Source: a virus
IMG/VR virus record: IMGVR_UViG_3300042539_001379
Location: 1 to 64,000 of that record
DNA length: 64,000 bases
Direction: 5' to 3' (one strand)
The notes beneath the pieces were generated by a model. It was not told the origin of the DNA and did no database searches. It saw nothing but the letters and a program-made list of their open reading frames with translations. Positions 16,534-26,645 of the stretch are shown here, in pieces; position 1 is the stretch's first letter; each line of letters starts with the position of its first letter. A program made the position numbers and the translations under genes.

Positions 16534-16964
16534 TTAAGTGTTGCCTTTAACATCCAACCGTGTTTAGCATGAGCATCTAATCTACTAGCAATAAAATCAC
16601 TAAATCCATGTTCGCCTGCTGCTTCACTGACTTCGAACAATTTCTTTAAGATAACTTTCATTTTTTCATTATCTTTAAGCAATTCAGCAACCATTTGCTT
16701 ACCGTCGAAGATTTCTGTTTCGTCTTCGACTTGTGTTAACATATTAAGTCTAGTGTAACTGCCGGGCATATATGTATCTAAACTACGAATTTGTTCAGCA
16801 AACACATCTATGCTTTCATAAACTTCTTCGTAAATTTTACCAAATAGATTATGCAAAGGTTCAAAAAACATACCTTCTACGTTCCAATGGAATTGGTGTG
16901 CTTTTAGATAAAAACTAAACTCGCTGGCAAATGCTATTTTTGCTAATTGGTGTAATTGTTCCAT
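16530..16964 (-). CDS. dps: Dps-family ferritin-like protein
   Basis: 144 aa with the Dps ferroxidase pattern: H26 in FHWNVEG, H38 in PLHNLF, D53 and E57 in SIDVFAEQI, with the same spacing as E. coli Dps (12, 15 and 4 residues). Dps dodecamers oxidise and store iron and shield DNA from Fenton damage. The short N-terminus lacks the Lys-rich DNA-binding tail. The start codon is only 7 nt from a late-type AATAAATA box and has no Shine-Dalgarno, so a leaderless late transcript is possible. Grouping with internal-head genes raises the idea that it is virion-linked. Confidence 0.9.
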   Translation of the reverse strand: MEQLHQLAKIAFASEFSFYLKAHQFHWNVEGMFFEPLHNLFGKIYEEVYESIDVFAEQIRSLDTYMPGSYTRLNMLTQVEDETEIFDGKQMVAELLKDNEKMKVILKKLFEVSEAAGEHGFSDFIASRLDAHAKHGWMLKATLK

Positions 16965-16971
16965 GATCGTA

Positions 16972-16979
16972 TATTTATT
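16972..16979 (-). promoter_or_regulatory. Late promoter box adjoining dps
   Basis: Minus strand AATAAATA followed by TACGATC and the ATG. Transcription from a T4-type late start point would begin at or within a few bases of the start codon. Confidence 0.45.
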
Positions 16980-17286
16980 AAATTTTACGTTCGCCAGTTA
17001 GGTAGGGTTTACTGAACCAAAGTTTAAACCATTCTTCTGTTCCTGGCTGAATATTTTTTTCACGCATAATACGAGCATTTTCTGCTGCGGTTGTTGTAAT
17101 GTTACCACCTTGATTTAATCTAGATTGCGCAGTCTGTTGATTATATTCCGCTAATCTTGCTTGTCCGCCTAGACCTCCTAAAAACTGAAGTCTTTTTATT
17201 TGATGTGCGGGATCGTCGGGTGCAAGATAGCAATCATCGGGGCTGTCTTGTGCGATATTTTCTTGAGTGATGTAATACTGTTTCAT
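16978..17286 (-). CDS. Small polar protein of the internal-head cluster
   Basis: 102 aa. It begins MKQYYITQENIAQDSPDDCYLAPDD, has a Gly-rich middle and ends with IQPGTEEWFKLWFSKPYLTGE. No domain recognised. It overlaps the end of the 1085-aa gene by 53 nt in another frame, an unusually long overlap, and its stop overlaps the late box of dps. Codon reading and the ordered C-terminal motif support it as a real gene. Confidence 0.7.
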   Translation of the reverse strand: MKQYYITQENIAQDSPDDCYLAPDDPAHQIKRLQFLGGLGGQARLAEYNQQTAQSRLNQGGNITTTAAENARIMREKNIQPGTEEWFKLWFSKPYLTGERKI

Positions 17287-20200
17287 TGGTAAAATTTAAC
17301 CTTAATAGTGCATTAAACAATCTAGTTTCTGATGTATAATCTTTATTATTAATTTTATAAAGATTTTCAGTGTCGAATTTATGAATCATTCCTGTGTCAA
17401 CTGATTTTATTTTTGCTTTAGATCGATCTAAATTAACTGCTATTACTTTCCATGTTTCGCTAGAACCTTTAAATGAAACTAAATCACCTACATTTATTTT
17501 TCCAGGTACAGGATCAAATATAGATGATTCTACTACGGGAGCAGCAGCGGGAGGTTGGATATTCATATTTTTTCTTGCAACATCCATTAGGTGTTTGATA
17601 TATTCAACACCTAATTTTTCTACATTAAAACCTTTGCTCCATATTTGAAGGGCTTGATTTTCAGGCATAGTTTTTAATGCATTTCTCATTTGAGTAGTGC
17701 TTACACCAGTTCCGCCTGCTTCTTCATTTCGAGAACTTATATCTTCTTCCCATTTAACATGCTTTAGATTTGGATGGTTTCCAAATCTATTGGTTGCCCA
17801 TGCAACTAACCCATCTGCAAATGCTTTTCTGTCTTCGCCTACTGCTATAATAATATGATTAAAATACGGCGGTTTTTTCATTAGTTCATATTCGACTTTC
17901 TTACCAAATTGACCAATTGTTGCTTTATCTGTTTGTAAATCAAATTGTGCGTCTACACTTAATATGCCTACTCCTGGAAATAGTTTTCTAAGAGTTTCTA
18001 ATTTTGTTTCTACAGGAAATGGATCATCTGGTCCTACTTTACCACCTACATATACAAATGGAGTCGCTCCTTCTTTATTTGCTCTATCTATGGCAATACT
18101 TATTAACTGTTCATGACCTCTATGTCCAGCAAAACTACCCATGGCAACAACCGCAGATCTTTTTTCAACAGATCCAAATGATTGCTTTTGTAATATTTTT
18201 TCTTTCATCAAGGGACTTGTAACTTTAAATAGTCTTCCACTAGGCATGTTTCCAACAATACCTTCGTTGTATGGGCCTAGCATATCCATACCTTTTAATT
18301 TTGGACTATCAATAATTGCCTTACTTAATTCTGCCCTTGCTTTATCTAATACAGGAATTACTTGAGCATCTCTAATGGCTCTGTCTGCTGGTTTTCTGCT
18401 AGTCAGTGTTGCCCGCAAATCTGCAGGCAAATTGACAACAGGAGCAATTATTTTACCAACATTTATTCCTGATTGATCTAATTCGTTTGAAATAATTTTA
18501 ATGTTAGAATCACTTGTTGATAGTAATTTTTTAATTATATTTTGTTCATCGGGTATTCGTTCTTTAGTTGAATACTTTTTAACCATGAACGGGGCCAACG
18601 TCATTACTTTCCCTAATTTTTTTACATCGTAAGGAATATTAACAAATGTTTTAAATCCTTGACTGTCTGGAGTCATATTCGAATCGTACATCATTTCTGC
18701 TTGTACAATTGTGTCGGGGGGTAAAGTTTGAATAAATTTACTTTTTAAAATTGTTTCAGCAGCCTTGTCATAATTAATTGCTCTTGCAATTGCGGCTTTA
18801 CCTAATTCGCTGTTCGGATCTAATTCACCTTTTTTTACTAATTCTTGATTATAAGCCAAGAATGATCCTACATCTTTTAATCTAACTGGATCTGATCTAC
18901 TGCTAGTAATAAAAAATGGCTCTCCAGATTCGTCTTTACCGAATCTCATACCCATTCCGTCGACTTTTAAATTTATCTGTATATTATCTAAATTTCCGCC
19001 TAGTTGTGCTATTTCGTCGCATAATTCTACGAATGCAGCAGGCTTCATTTCTGTACTACTTGGAGTACCGTCGGGTCTACGACTATAAATGTGTTCAATA
19101 CCTTGCCTACCATAATTTGGCTTGGCATCTTCTTCTGTTAATACATTAATAGGCCATTGTCCGGCTGCTTTTAATTTTTTTCTAAGAGAATTATACTGAA
19201 TATCTTTTCTAGCAGCACCTTTGCTGGTTACATTGATAGCATCTTGTTTTTCTTTAGGTAAACTATCAAACCATTTCTTAAATTGTTGTAAATCAAAATA
19301 TTCATCTGAATATATTTTTGCCATTGCTACTGCTTGATCTCGTAATTGTTTTTTGTTTGAAATTTTTAAAATTTCTAGTCCTTTATCAATTGCGGCAAAT
19401 TTTGCCTCAGCATCGGATTCTGGATTATCTCGATCGATCATCTGTGCTGCTTCGTCAAAACAAATTTTTATAAATTCTTCAAATGCAGCAGTTATTTGAC
19501 TTTGATCTAAATATTTGTTCATTAGTTCTAAAGTCCCTACATAACTTTTTTGTAAAGTTTTATCGTTTCCGCTGGGCTGCACTCCAAAAAACATTTCGAA
19601 CTGTTGATCTAAATTTTGTATATAAGTTCTTTGAGCGCTGGGCAATTCTTGTTGTACAGGAACACCTTTTATATCCATAGGTTTTCCAGTTTGCGGATCT
19701 AAGTAAGGAGAGAATTTATAACTTGCTCCACCTCCCTGACTGCTTCCTACTGCAAAACTTATATCTTTTGATTGAGTAGGTTCTGGTTCTATATTAATAG
19801 CACGATTTTTTCCCGAGCCTTTATATGCTGCTATGTGCTTTGGAGTTACTTTAGCAGCAGGTAATGCTCTGTAAATCCATTTATGAAATACACCCTTAAT
19901 GCCTGCGGTAATATCGTCCCACTCTGAACTATGACTAAATTTATACCATTCGGTGGGGTGACCTAATTCTTTATCATATTGCCCAAATTCAAAATCAATT
20001 TGAACATTTAGTCCAATTTCGTCGATACGAAAAATTGAATTGAATTGTTCCGCAGAAGAAGAATATCCCAATAATCTTCCTGGACCAAACTGTTGTTTAT
20101 AATGATCATCTAAAAATTTTTGTATCTGTGGTTTTTGATCTACATCGCATTGTACATCGATATCGCCGACTTTTTGTTTATATTTTGTAAATTCTTGATC

Positions 20201-20491
20201 TGAAATTCCAGCAGTATTAAAAAAGTGTTTAGAACTTCCGCTTAAATATTCGTTTGATTTAAATAATTCTTCTCCAAAAATTGGTTCTTTATAAATGGAT
20301 TGAAAACTTTGATTCAACGCATTAATTGTTTGTTTTACTAAATTAGCAGCCTGAGTTCTGTTAGTTTTTTCAAGATCAATTTTTTCAGCAGAATATACAA
20401 TCTCTGGATTATCTCTATCGGCGACTTGAGCATTACCGCCTTCAGTTAATTTTTTATTTTGAAAGATATTTATAATTTCAAAGATTTTCAT
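17234..20491 (-). CDS. Triple nucleotidyltransferase fusion with capsid-targeting-like N-terminus
   Basis: 1085 aa. Residues 1-19 (MKIFEIINIF... KLTEGG) look like a T4 capsid-targeting peptide with cleavage after L-T-E. Residues 70-240 form a Pol-beta-type nucleotidyltransferase: SGSS (84-87), GDIDV (D110, D112) and third acid in VQIDF (D166). Residues 450-760 carry ligase/capping motifs: I KVDG (K509), FFITSSR (526-532), IV EGIV (743-746) and V LFKV (K756). Residues 775-975 form an HxGH adenylyltransferase like NMNAT: GSFAGHRGH (785-793) and VSTTQMR (930-936). A beta-rich tail follows from about 995. It could be an injected RNA/DNA repair or nucleotidylating factor; function is unknown. Confidence 0.8.
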   Translation of the reverse strand: MKIFEIINIFQNKKLTEGGNAQVADRDNPEIVYSAEKIDLEKTNRTQAANLVKQTINALNQSFQSIYKEPIFGEELFKSNEYLSGSSKHFFNTAGISDQEFTKYKQKVGDIDVQCDVDQKPQIQKFLDDHYKQQFGPGRLLGYSSSAEQFNSIFRIDEIGLNVQIDFEFGQYDKELGHPTEWYKFSHSSEWDDITAGIKGVFHKWIYRALPAAKVTPKHIAAYKGSGKNRAINIEPEPTQSKDISFAVGSSQGGGASYKFSPYLDPQTGKPMDIKGVPVQQELPSAQRTYIQNLDQQFEMFFGVQPSGNDKTLQKSYVGTLELMNKYLDQSQITAAFEEFIKICFDEAAQMIDRDNPESDAEAKFAAIDKGLEILKISNKKQLRDQAVAMAKIYSDEYFDLQQFKKWFDSLPKEKQDAINVTSKGAARKDIQYNSLRKKLKAAGQWPINVLTEEDAKPNYGRQGIEHIYSRRPDGTPSSTEMKPAAFVELCDEIAQLGGNLDNIQINLKVDGMGMRFGKDESGEPFFITSSRSDPVRLKDVGSFLAYNQELVKKGELDPNSELGKAAIARAINYDKAAETILKSKFIQTLPPDTIVQAEMMYDSNMTPDSQGFKTFVNIPYDVKKLGKVMTLAPFMVKKYSTKERIPDEQNIIKKLLSTSDSNIKIISNELDQSGINVGKIIAPVVNLPADLRATLTSRKPADRAIRDAQVIPVLDKARAELSKAIIDSPKLKGMDMLGPYNEGIVGNMPSGRLFKVTSPLMKEKILQKQSFGSVEKRSAVVAMGSFAGHRGHEQLISIAIDRANKEGATPFVYVGGKVGPDDPFPVETKLETLRKLFPGVGILSVDAQFDLQTDKATIGQFGKKVEYELMKKPPYFNHIIIAVGEDRKAFADGLVAWATNRFGNHPNLKHVKWEEDISSRNEEAGGTGVSTTQMRNALKTMPENQALQIWSKGFNVEKLGVEYIKHLMDVARKNMNIQPPAAAPVVESSIFDPVPGKINVGDLVSFKGSSETWKVIAVNLDRSKAKIKSVDTGMIHKFDTENLYKINNKDYTSETRLFNALLRLNFTNETVLHHSRKYRTRQPR

Positions 20492-20843
20492 TTTTATTTC
20501 TCAAACCATAATTTTCACAATAGTGGTCATACAACCTTTTACAAATGCCTTCTCTCATTTCTTGAGGAAATTTTTTATTCATCCTACCGGACATTTTTTT
20601 GTCTTCATAAAAGTTTTTACAACCGTCTACGACCATTGGCATAAACAATTCGTATATTTGTCGATCGCCACATTCGTCTAATGATTTTATTTTTTTAGAA
20701 ATTGGAAAAAAATGTTCTTTATGCAACCGATCATTATCTAAAATAAACCAAAATAAGTCATCGTCAAAATTTTGCATTTGATTTTTATTTTTTTGATTAT
20801 GATCAATGTCAATAGGTTTGCTGAAAAATTCTTTTAAGAACAT
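20478..20843 (-). CDS. Small charged protein, unknown function
   Basis: 121 aa from the ATG at 20843, which has a GGGAGT ribosome site and follows the upstream stop by a few bases; longer readings would start inside the neighbour. It begins MFLKEFFSKPIDID. The remainder is helical, with FDDDLFWFILDNDRLHKEHFFPISK and a Cys-containing C-terminus (ICKRLYDHYCENYGL). No domain was recognised. It overlaps the start of the triple nucleotidyltransferase by 14 nt. Confidence 0.65.
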   Translation of the reverse strand: MFLKEFFSKPIDIDHNQKNKNQMQNFDDDLFWFILDNDRLHKEHFFPISKKIKSLDECGDRQIYELFMPMVVDGCKNFYEDKKMSGRMNKKFPQEMREGICKRLYDHYCENYGLRNKNENL

Positions 20844-20847
20844 TAGA

Positions 20848-21330
20848 TTACTCCCATGCTCTGCAAGACCAATATCTTGCTTTCCACCGCGGCCCGGGAT
20901 TAGCACAATTATGTCTAGCCCTAAAACTTTTGCGACGTTTAGGATTAGACTTTTTAATCTTCATCTTTTTATCGCCAAAATTGACTTTGACAACATTTCC
21001 TTTTGGACCTTTTACATAAACTTTAGATTTTTTAACATCACCAGACATGGGTTTACCTAACTGAACATTGCGTCCTTGATATTCGGCTTCATCAAGACTG
21101 CCACCGCCCTCCATGATTGCCAGTTGCATTTCTGTAAATTTAGTGATAGATTCTTGGACAGGGGTATGTGATAGATATGATAACACCGTGTCATCACCTT
21201 GAATAACAACTCCGTCATTCATAAATCCAACGATAACAGATTCTATAAGAAGTCCGTTATCAAGCTCTAGAGCAAATACATCTCCAGTTCTAATAGTATT
21301 ATCTGATTCGATTAAGTCTAGTATACGCAT
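20848..21330 (-). CDS. Protein with capsid-targeting-like start and basic Cys-containing tail
   Basis: 160 aa. It begins MRILDLIESDN with a possible site after L-I-E, then a small beta-barrel-like segment (TGDVFALELDNGLLIESVIVGF). The C-terminal 70 aa are a distinct module: YQGRNVQLGKP, VYVKGPKGNVVKVNFGD, and a strongly basic NPKRRKSFRARHNC ending with ARYWSCRAWE. That module recurs in many T4-like phage genomes and looks nucleic-acid binding. A late-type GGTAAATA box stands 7 nt before the ATG without a Shine-Dalgarno. Confidence 0.75.
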   Translation of the reverse strand: MRILDLIESDNTIRTGDVFALELDNGLLIESVIVGFMNDGVVIQGDDTVLSYLSHTPVQESITKFTEMQLAIMEGGGSLDEAEYQGRNVQLGKPMSGDVKKSKVYVKGPKGNVVKVNFGDKKMKIKKSNPKRRKSFRARHNCANPGPRWKARYWSCRAWE

Positions 21331-21337
21331 AATTTAA

Positions 21338-21345
21338 TATTTACC
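21338..21345 (-). promoter_or_regulatory. Late promoter box adjoining the 160-aa gene
   Basis: Minus strand GGTAAATA, then TTAAATT, then ATG; no ribosome site in between. Confidence 0.4.
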
Positions 21346-23410
21346 AAGGTGTTGGATCCCAACCAATTCTTTGCCAGCTATTGGTTGCGGTGCAAACATA
21401 AAAATAACTTGCATCGTATGCAATTGTTCCTGCTGTGCCTGTAGATGTGGAACTTAGTGGAGCAGTTCCAATTATAAAAGCAGTAGTCTGTATGGTAGAG
21501 TCTGGGAATTTTAATGAACCGTTGACTATCTCTAAACCTGTTGGAACAACTTGAGTGATTTTACTGTTACTAACATAGACACTTACTTCATTTTCTTTTA
21601 TGCCATAACCATCTTGACCGTTGCGGTATACGGTGATGTCTGTGGCCGTTGTCCATATTCTTGACTCGTTTTCAATACTGCTAACCGTTAAATCATCGTT
21701 AGGGAATGTTAAGACGCCATCTTTACCGAACACCCAATCGTAAGTTGCTGTCGGAGATTGCGCTTCGTCTAAAGTATTAGTTCTTAAAGTTAAGTTATCT
21801 TGGCTGCTTACGGTCAATGGACCCGCCATTCCATTATTCAATAGAGGATTTGTTAGATCTTCCTCAATTACGCTACCGCCCGGCAACATTACCGCAGGTT
21901 TTTTATCTGTAGAGTAGTCACTTTGACCGTAGTTTCTAAAGTCCCAACTCCAATTTGTGCTTGTGCCACTAATGCCAAGGAATATTCTCTCTGGAGCAAA
22001 TAAACTCAATCCTGGTAGGCCGTCGGTGGTTGTATTAAGAGCTCTAATAGTTGATGTGCCATCTGTAAATTTTAAACTACCATCTTTACCAAAAGCCCAT
22101 TGTTGAGGAGCTGGGTCACTGGGTTCTGCTGCTCGTATTAAAACATCACCATTGGAATTGTTCAATGTTACCATAGTCGATGACGAATCAACATTGTTTG
22201 GTAATGTTAGGTAGGCATAAGACCCTGCTCCTTCGCCACGCAACGTCAATCCACTTTGGGCACTGACTTCTATTTCACCCGATGAGCCTAATTTAACATA
22301 TTGAGAATCATTACCTAAATATAGTTCAGTAGATGTGCTACCAGAAGTTAGATGTAAATGATTACCTTCATCTCCGATAGTTGAGTATATTTCTAAACGC
22401 TGACCTGCGTCAGTTGCACCAGCCGGAACTAATGTTAAAGAAGTTGTTGTAGTTCCAAATACTTCATTGGTGATTTCATTGGATGTAATTTCCCCACCGC
22501 CAGGTAATTCTAGAATACCATTTGCTCTAAAAATCCAAGTATAAACAGTCCCTGTGTAGTCACCGGTTATGATATCCACATCTCCAGCATTACCGGCATT
22601 AAATGCTAATGCGGCCGTCCTACCTGGAACAAAGGCATTTTCTGCCCAACCTATTTGACTGCCACCCCCGTCTCCTGTTGAAACTATACCTAAAAATTCA
22701 CCAGGAGCTTGAGTAATGAATGTTCCAGTTACTGGAGCAAAATCGCCTATAGGAGTTATAACCAGATTACTAGGAAATGTTAAATCGCCATCTGTATCAA
22801 ATATCCAAGATTGGCTTGATGTAGTAGCTGCGTTGGTTAATATGGCAAATCTGTTATCGCTGAATACTACCAGTCCAGGTTCGCTTTCACCTATTTTACT
22901 AGTTGCTCCGGGAAACACTAAATCACCGTTGGCGTCAAAAGTCCAAGTGCGTGTAATATCGTCAAAACCAGCATCTGTGGTAATAGTCACACGATCATTA
23001 GTGTCACTGACACGCACATTATTTTTTTCACCGCCTAAAAATAAGTCGGCAGTGCTAGAATCTATAGAGCCACCTGCTCTAATGTGAACATGTCCTGGTT
23101 CGCCGCCTGTAGGTTCAATGATAACATATTGGTCACTACCGTCTCGTCTTAAGAACTCATCAGGAACTAATTTAATAGAATCATAATTTAATCCGTCACT
23201 GCTGTCGGCATCTCCACCGTAGAATGTGCCTTTGCTTAAAACTTTGCTGTTTACATGTGTGCGAACACCGTCAAACATTAACAGTTCTAATTTATTGTTA
23301 TCACCAACATAAAGAGCAAGTTCACCGTAGGGGCGAATTTTGTTGGTATTGTTATCGTTTGATCCTCCACCTTCAACTTGACTTACGTTTAGTCTTCTTA
23401 CTCGTGTCAT
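21341..23410 (-). CDS. Tail fibre/structural protein with repeated beta modules
   Basis: 689 aa, Gly/Asn/Thr-rich. Several repeats of a W-x-F-x-x-D/N-G-D/S-L-x-F-P turn occur (for example WTFDANGDLVFP, WIFDTDGDLTFP, WAFGKDGSLKF and WVFGKDGVLTFP). It has the composition of trimeric beta-helical fibre shafts. The last 40 aa (GTAGTIAYDASYFYVCTATNSWQRI) form a compact tip motif seen in many phage fibres. It is followed downstream by the internal-head genes and preceded by the collagen-like fibre, consistent with a late operon. Confidence 0.8.
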   Translation of the reverse strand: MTRVRRLNVSQVEGGGSNDNNTNKIRPYGELALYVGDNNKLELLMFDGVRTHVNSKVLSKGTFYGGDADSSDGLNYDSIKLVPDEFLRRDGSDQYVIIEPTGGEPGHVHIRAGGSIDSSTADLFLGGEKNNVRVSDTNDRVTITTDAGFDDITRTWTFDANGDLVFPGATSKIGESEPGLVVFSDNRFAILTNAATTSSQSWIFDTDGDLTFPSNLVITPIGDFAPVTGTFITQAPGEFLGIVSTGDGGGSQIGWAENAFVPGRTAALAFNAGNAGDVDIITGDYTGTVYTWIFRANGILELPGGGEITSNEITNEVFGTTTTSLTLVPAGATDAGQRLEIYSTIGDEGNHLHLTSGSTSTELYLGNDSQYVKLGSSGEIEVSAQSGLTLRGEGAGSYAYLTLPNNVDSSSTMVTLNNSNGDVLIRAAEPSDPAPQQWAFGKDGSLKFTDGTSTIRALNTTTDGLPGLSLFAPERIFLGISGTSTNWSWDFRNYGQSDYSTDKKPAVMLPGGSVIEEDLTNPLLNNGMAGPLTVSSQDNLTLRTNTLDEAQSPTATYDWVFGKDGVLTFPNDDLTVSSIENESRIWTTATDITVYRNGQDGYGIKENEVSVYVSNSKITQVVPTGLEIVNGSLKFPDSTIQTTAFIIGTAPLSSTSTGTAGTIAYDASYFYVCTATNSWQRIGWDPTPW

Positions 23411-23425
23411 TTATTTTGCCCCTAA

Positions 23426-26400
23426 TTAATCCCAAGTTTCTGAACCGTAGAATACTTTAGCAGTCCACTGTATTTTTATAGTAGTTCCGACACCGTCTAT
23501 ACGCCTAAACTTGAGTTGGCCTTCGTTGTCCTGCAGCCACAGTATTACATTTTCACTTTCAGTGCCACCACTAGTAACTTCGGTGTGGGCTACATGTTCG
23601 TTACCATTATCATCGACAATGTGTATGGTGCCAACTAATGTTCCTGCATTACGATCGTAGGCATGATAGTCTATAACAGCACCACGGAAGTAGCCTCCCC
23701 CTCCGGGTAGTTCATTCTTATCCCACCATATCACAGGTTCTCCCCCTGTGCTGTATCTAAACCAAACCGTATCACCCGCGTTGTAGTTTAAAATACCACC
23801 AGGAAGATTTAATCCATATGCTCTTTCGTTCCCGTCAGCGCTGATTCCACCGTTATACTTGTACCAAGTGGCATTATCTAAACTAAATTCTATAGTATTA
23901 CTATCCCAAATTCCAGCAAGAGTATAATTGTTTAGTACATTATCTATTGTAGTTGTAGTAGTGTCGACCCAGATTCTATTCTCGCTTACCGCACTTCTTG
24001 ATGCTGTAGCAGTTAGATTAGTAGTAATTATTTCAGTGACTACGACTTGCTTAAATCCATAGACTTCTTCAATTCTACGATTGCCCGGTGATTCTAACTT
24101 AACACGACCGATGCCTTCTGCGGATTTCAATACAGAACCGTCGTTGAAACGTATGCCTTCTTGTAGACTTTCGAGATCTAGTTCTCTGCGAGTGTAAGCA
24201 AATCCACCGCCGCCACCTTGTGTCCATTGAGTAAATTTAACGGCATAGTATTTGCCGTTGTCTGGCAGATACATCACGCACTCTGCGCCTACAATCTTAT
24301 TACCTAATCCGCCATTGCCGAATGCTGCATACAAGTTTCTGTAGGTTCTTGACTCTACATTGCTTAAATCATTCCATCCATCTATGTTCCATAGTGTGCC
24401 GCTAGGGCTAACATCACTGTCCCAACCGTCTTCTCTATACGGATTGTATATACCGTTTTCTTCGCCTCTAGTAATGCCAACACCTGCTCCATCACCATCG
24501 TCTGCGATTATAATGTCAACAGTATTGGTATTGTCAGCTTTTACAAAAGTTACCAGCGGACCAGCATAAACATCACCTACAAGATTAAGGTGTGTAACAG
24601 CATTGTCATAGGTTGATGTTGTTGTGCTTGGACCGTAAATATGTCCTGAATCAGTAATGCTGTTGCTGTCAGCACCGCTGTTACCATTGGTTTCGACAAA
24701 GGTAACACTAGTTCCTGTGGCAAACAGACCAAATGTTCCGGTGTTGTAAACAAAACTGTAAGAACTTCCTGTGCCAAATGCTGCTGTTCCGTCTACTACA
24801 GTCGCGCCATTGTTATAGGATATTCGATCGGCAAGATTGGTTCTAATATAGTTGGCTGTATCGTATTGATCGTTACCACCGTCGTTGATATTATTAGTTG
24901 GCCAAACTTGTGGTATTGTTCCTGAACTAGTATAATTATATGCTTGGCCAAGGCCGTCAACGGCGTCGATTGTTATAGTAATGTTGTTTGTTGGAGTTGT
25001 GCCGTTGGTGATGTTTTCTCCTAATAGAGTTAAGACATCACCTACAACATAGTTAGTTCCTATACTGTTTGAACTAATACTACTACTGGATACACTGGCT
25101 ACAGTAAATCCTGAACCTACATTATAGTTTGTGCCAGTGACATTTGTATAAACTGTTGAACTAGAGTCTGGCGCAGTGCCAGTGACTTCGACAGCAACAA
25201 TAGTAGTATCAGTCACTGATGTAACTGTGATTATGGCATCGTAGGGAGCAAAAGTAATTGCGGTTACTTCAAAATTAATATCATCTGCCGGAGTTGCTAG
25301 ACCTAATGCAGTTCCTAGTAAGGTAAATGTGTATCCAACAGTCTTATCAGTGCCGCCATTAGTAATATTAGTAACTGTGGCATTACCATTTTCGTCTACC
25401 GTGAATGAGAAATCCATTCCGTCGGCTCCAGATACGTCGGTATTAGACCAGTTAAGATTAGGTCCGTTGGTTACTATCATAGCAGATGCCGCACCAACAG
25501 TAGCGCCAAATATTTCTCCTGATATGCTGATTCTATGTCCTGGTAGATAGTTAGTTCCGCTGTTAACAATTGACGCAATAGAATAAGTTCCGTCGCCGTT
25601 ATTACTTACATCAAATACTGCTCCCGAACCTTGACGTGTTACAGTTGGGCCGCCATTAAGTGTAGATAAGCTGGTCCTATAAAATACAAAGTCAGTGTCT
25701 AGACCATTTGCTGCTGCTGCTAGAGTTTCATGATTTTCGTAGAACAATGTTTTCATTTGTTCTACACTGTTATACACACCTTCCTGTCCCTCATCTAGAA
25801 TAACTGTGTCAATAGCTGCTTCAGCGAATGCCTGTAAATCGGTTAAAGGTTTAGCACCGTTGACATTGCCGTATAAGACAAACATAGCAAGGACATCACT
25901 GCTGCTGATTTCGCTGACTCGAAAATCATCTCGATTGCCTACAGGGTCTATGGTTACTGTAGATGCTGCTGGTTTGTGTATGACAATTTTACTAACATTA
26001 AGTTCGCTGGAATTACCGTTAGAATGCACTCTACCATAGGCTACGTGTAGGCCTTTGTAAGTAGAACCTACTTCAGCTGGAACAGTGATAGTATGTAGAC
26101 CGCCGCCTAATACTGTGTTACCATTAACAACAAAATTACCACTAGTGCTGTATGTAACTACAGGAGATCCACTAATCGTTAAAGAACCACTGGTTGTTAC
26201 ACTTAAAGGAATTCCACCGATATAAATTGTTCCTGTGCCAACATACAAACTACGCCATTGACTAGAGGTAGATCCAAGATCGTAGGTTAAATCTGCTGCC
26301 GGTAAAACGTGCTCCGATATTGCTGAAAAATCTTGAGGTCCGGTTGGTCCACTACTTCCTGCTGCACCAGTTGGTCCACTTGGTCCACTACTTCCTGCTG

Positions 26401-26635
26401 CACCAGTTGGTCCACTTGGTCCACTACTTCCTGCTGCACCAGTTGGTCCACTACTTCCTGCTGCACCAGTTGGTCCACTACTTCCTGCTGCACCAGTCGG
26501 TCCACTTGGTCCGGAAATACCGGGTGTAATATATAATTCGTCAAAGTTGGAATTTACTTTTTGAAAAGCAGATCTTAAACTTTCGCCATCACCTGAAGTT
26601 TCACCAGTACCTATGTTAATTGTTTGCTTGGCCAT
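23426..26635 (-). CDS. Collagen-like tail fibre protein
   Basis: 1069 aa. After a conserved-looking N-terminal domain ([19 protein letters not shown]) come about twenty Gly-x-y triplets (residues 38-100, built on GPTGAAGSS). A very long beta-rich region with Val/Thr/Asn-rich repeats follows, and then a C-terminal receptor-type region ending [10 protein letters not shown]. Collagen triplets usually make the trimeric neck between head and shaft domains of fibres. The DNA under the triplets is a near-perfect tandem repeat and may vary in copy number. Confidence 0.85.
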   Translation of the reverse strand: MAKQTINIGTGETSGDGESLRSAFQKVNSNFDELYITPGISGPSGPTGAAGSSGPTGAAGSSGPTGAAGSSGPSGPTGAAGSSGPSGPTGAAGSSGPTGPQDFSAISEHVLPAADLTYDLGSTSSQWRSLYVGTGTIYIGGIPLSVTTSGSLTISGSPVVTYSTSGNFVVNGNTVLGGGLHTITVPAEVGSTYKGLHVAYGRVHSNGNSSELNVSKIVIHKPAASTVTIDPVGNRDDFRVSEISSSDVLAMFVLYGNVNGAKPLTDLQAFAEAAIDTVILDEGQEGVYNSVEQMKTLFYENHETLAAAANGLDTDFVFYRTSLSTLNGGPTVTRQGSGAVFDVSNNGDGTYSIASIVNSGTNYLPGHRISISGEIFGATVGAASAMIVTNGPNLNWSNTDVSGADGMDFSFTVDENGNATVTNITNGGTDKTVGYTFTLLGTALGLATPADDINFEVTAITFAPYDAIITVTSVTDTTIVAVEVTGTAPDSSSTVYTNVTGTNYNVGSGFTVASVSSSSISSNSIGTNYVVGDVLTLLGENITNGTTPTNNITITIDAVDGLGQAYNYTSSGTIPQVWPTNNINDGGNDQYDTANYIRTNLADRISYNNGATVVDGTAAFGTGSSYSFVYNTGTFGLFATGTSVTFVETNGNSGADSNSITDSGHIYGPSTTTSTYDNAVTHLNLVGDVYAGPLVTFVKADNTNTVDIIIADDGDGAGVGITRGEENGIYNPYREDGWDSDVSPSGTLWNIDGWNDLSNVESRTYRNLYAAFGNGGLGNKIVGAECVMYLPDNGKYYAVKFTQWTQGGGGGFAYTRRELDLESLQEGIRFNDGSVLKSAEGIGRVKLESPGNRRIEEVYGFKQVVVTEIITTNLTATASRSAVSENRIWVDTTTTTIDNVLNNYTLAGIWDSNTIEFSLDNATWYKYNGGISADGNERAYGLNLPGGILNYNAGDTVWFRYSTGGEPVIWWDKNELPGGGGYFRGAVIDYHAYDRNAGTLVGTIHIVDDNGNEHVAHTEVTSGGTESENVILWLQDNEGQLKFRRIDGVGTTIKIQWTAKVFYGSETWD
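26337..26514 (-). repeat. Tandem repeat encoding collagen triplets
   Basis: Near-identical units of about 27 and 36 bp coding for GPTGAAGSS and [12 protein letters not shown]. Unit order varies while unit sequence is almost fixed, which points to slippage or recombination. Confidence 0.9.
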
Positions 26636-26645
26636 TTGTATATTC

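Noticed and set aside
20467-20474. TATTTATA inside the start of the 1085-aa gene as a late promoter
   Set aside because: It lies inside the leader codons of that gene and has no downstream start at a sensible distance.
26320-26544. Long open frames opposite and beside the collagen-coding stretch
   Set aside because: They arise from repeat structure; their products are periodic artefacts (repeated LVHYF or QQEVVD) with no ribosome site.
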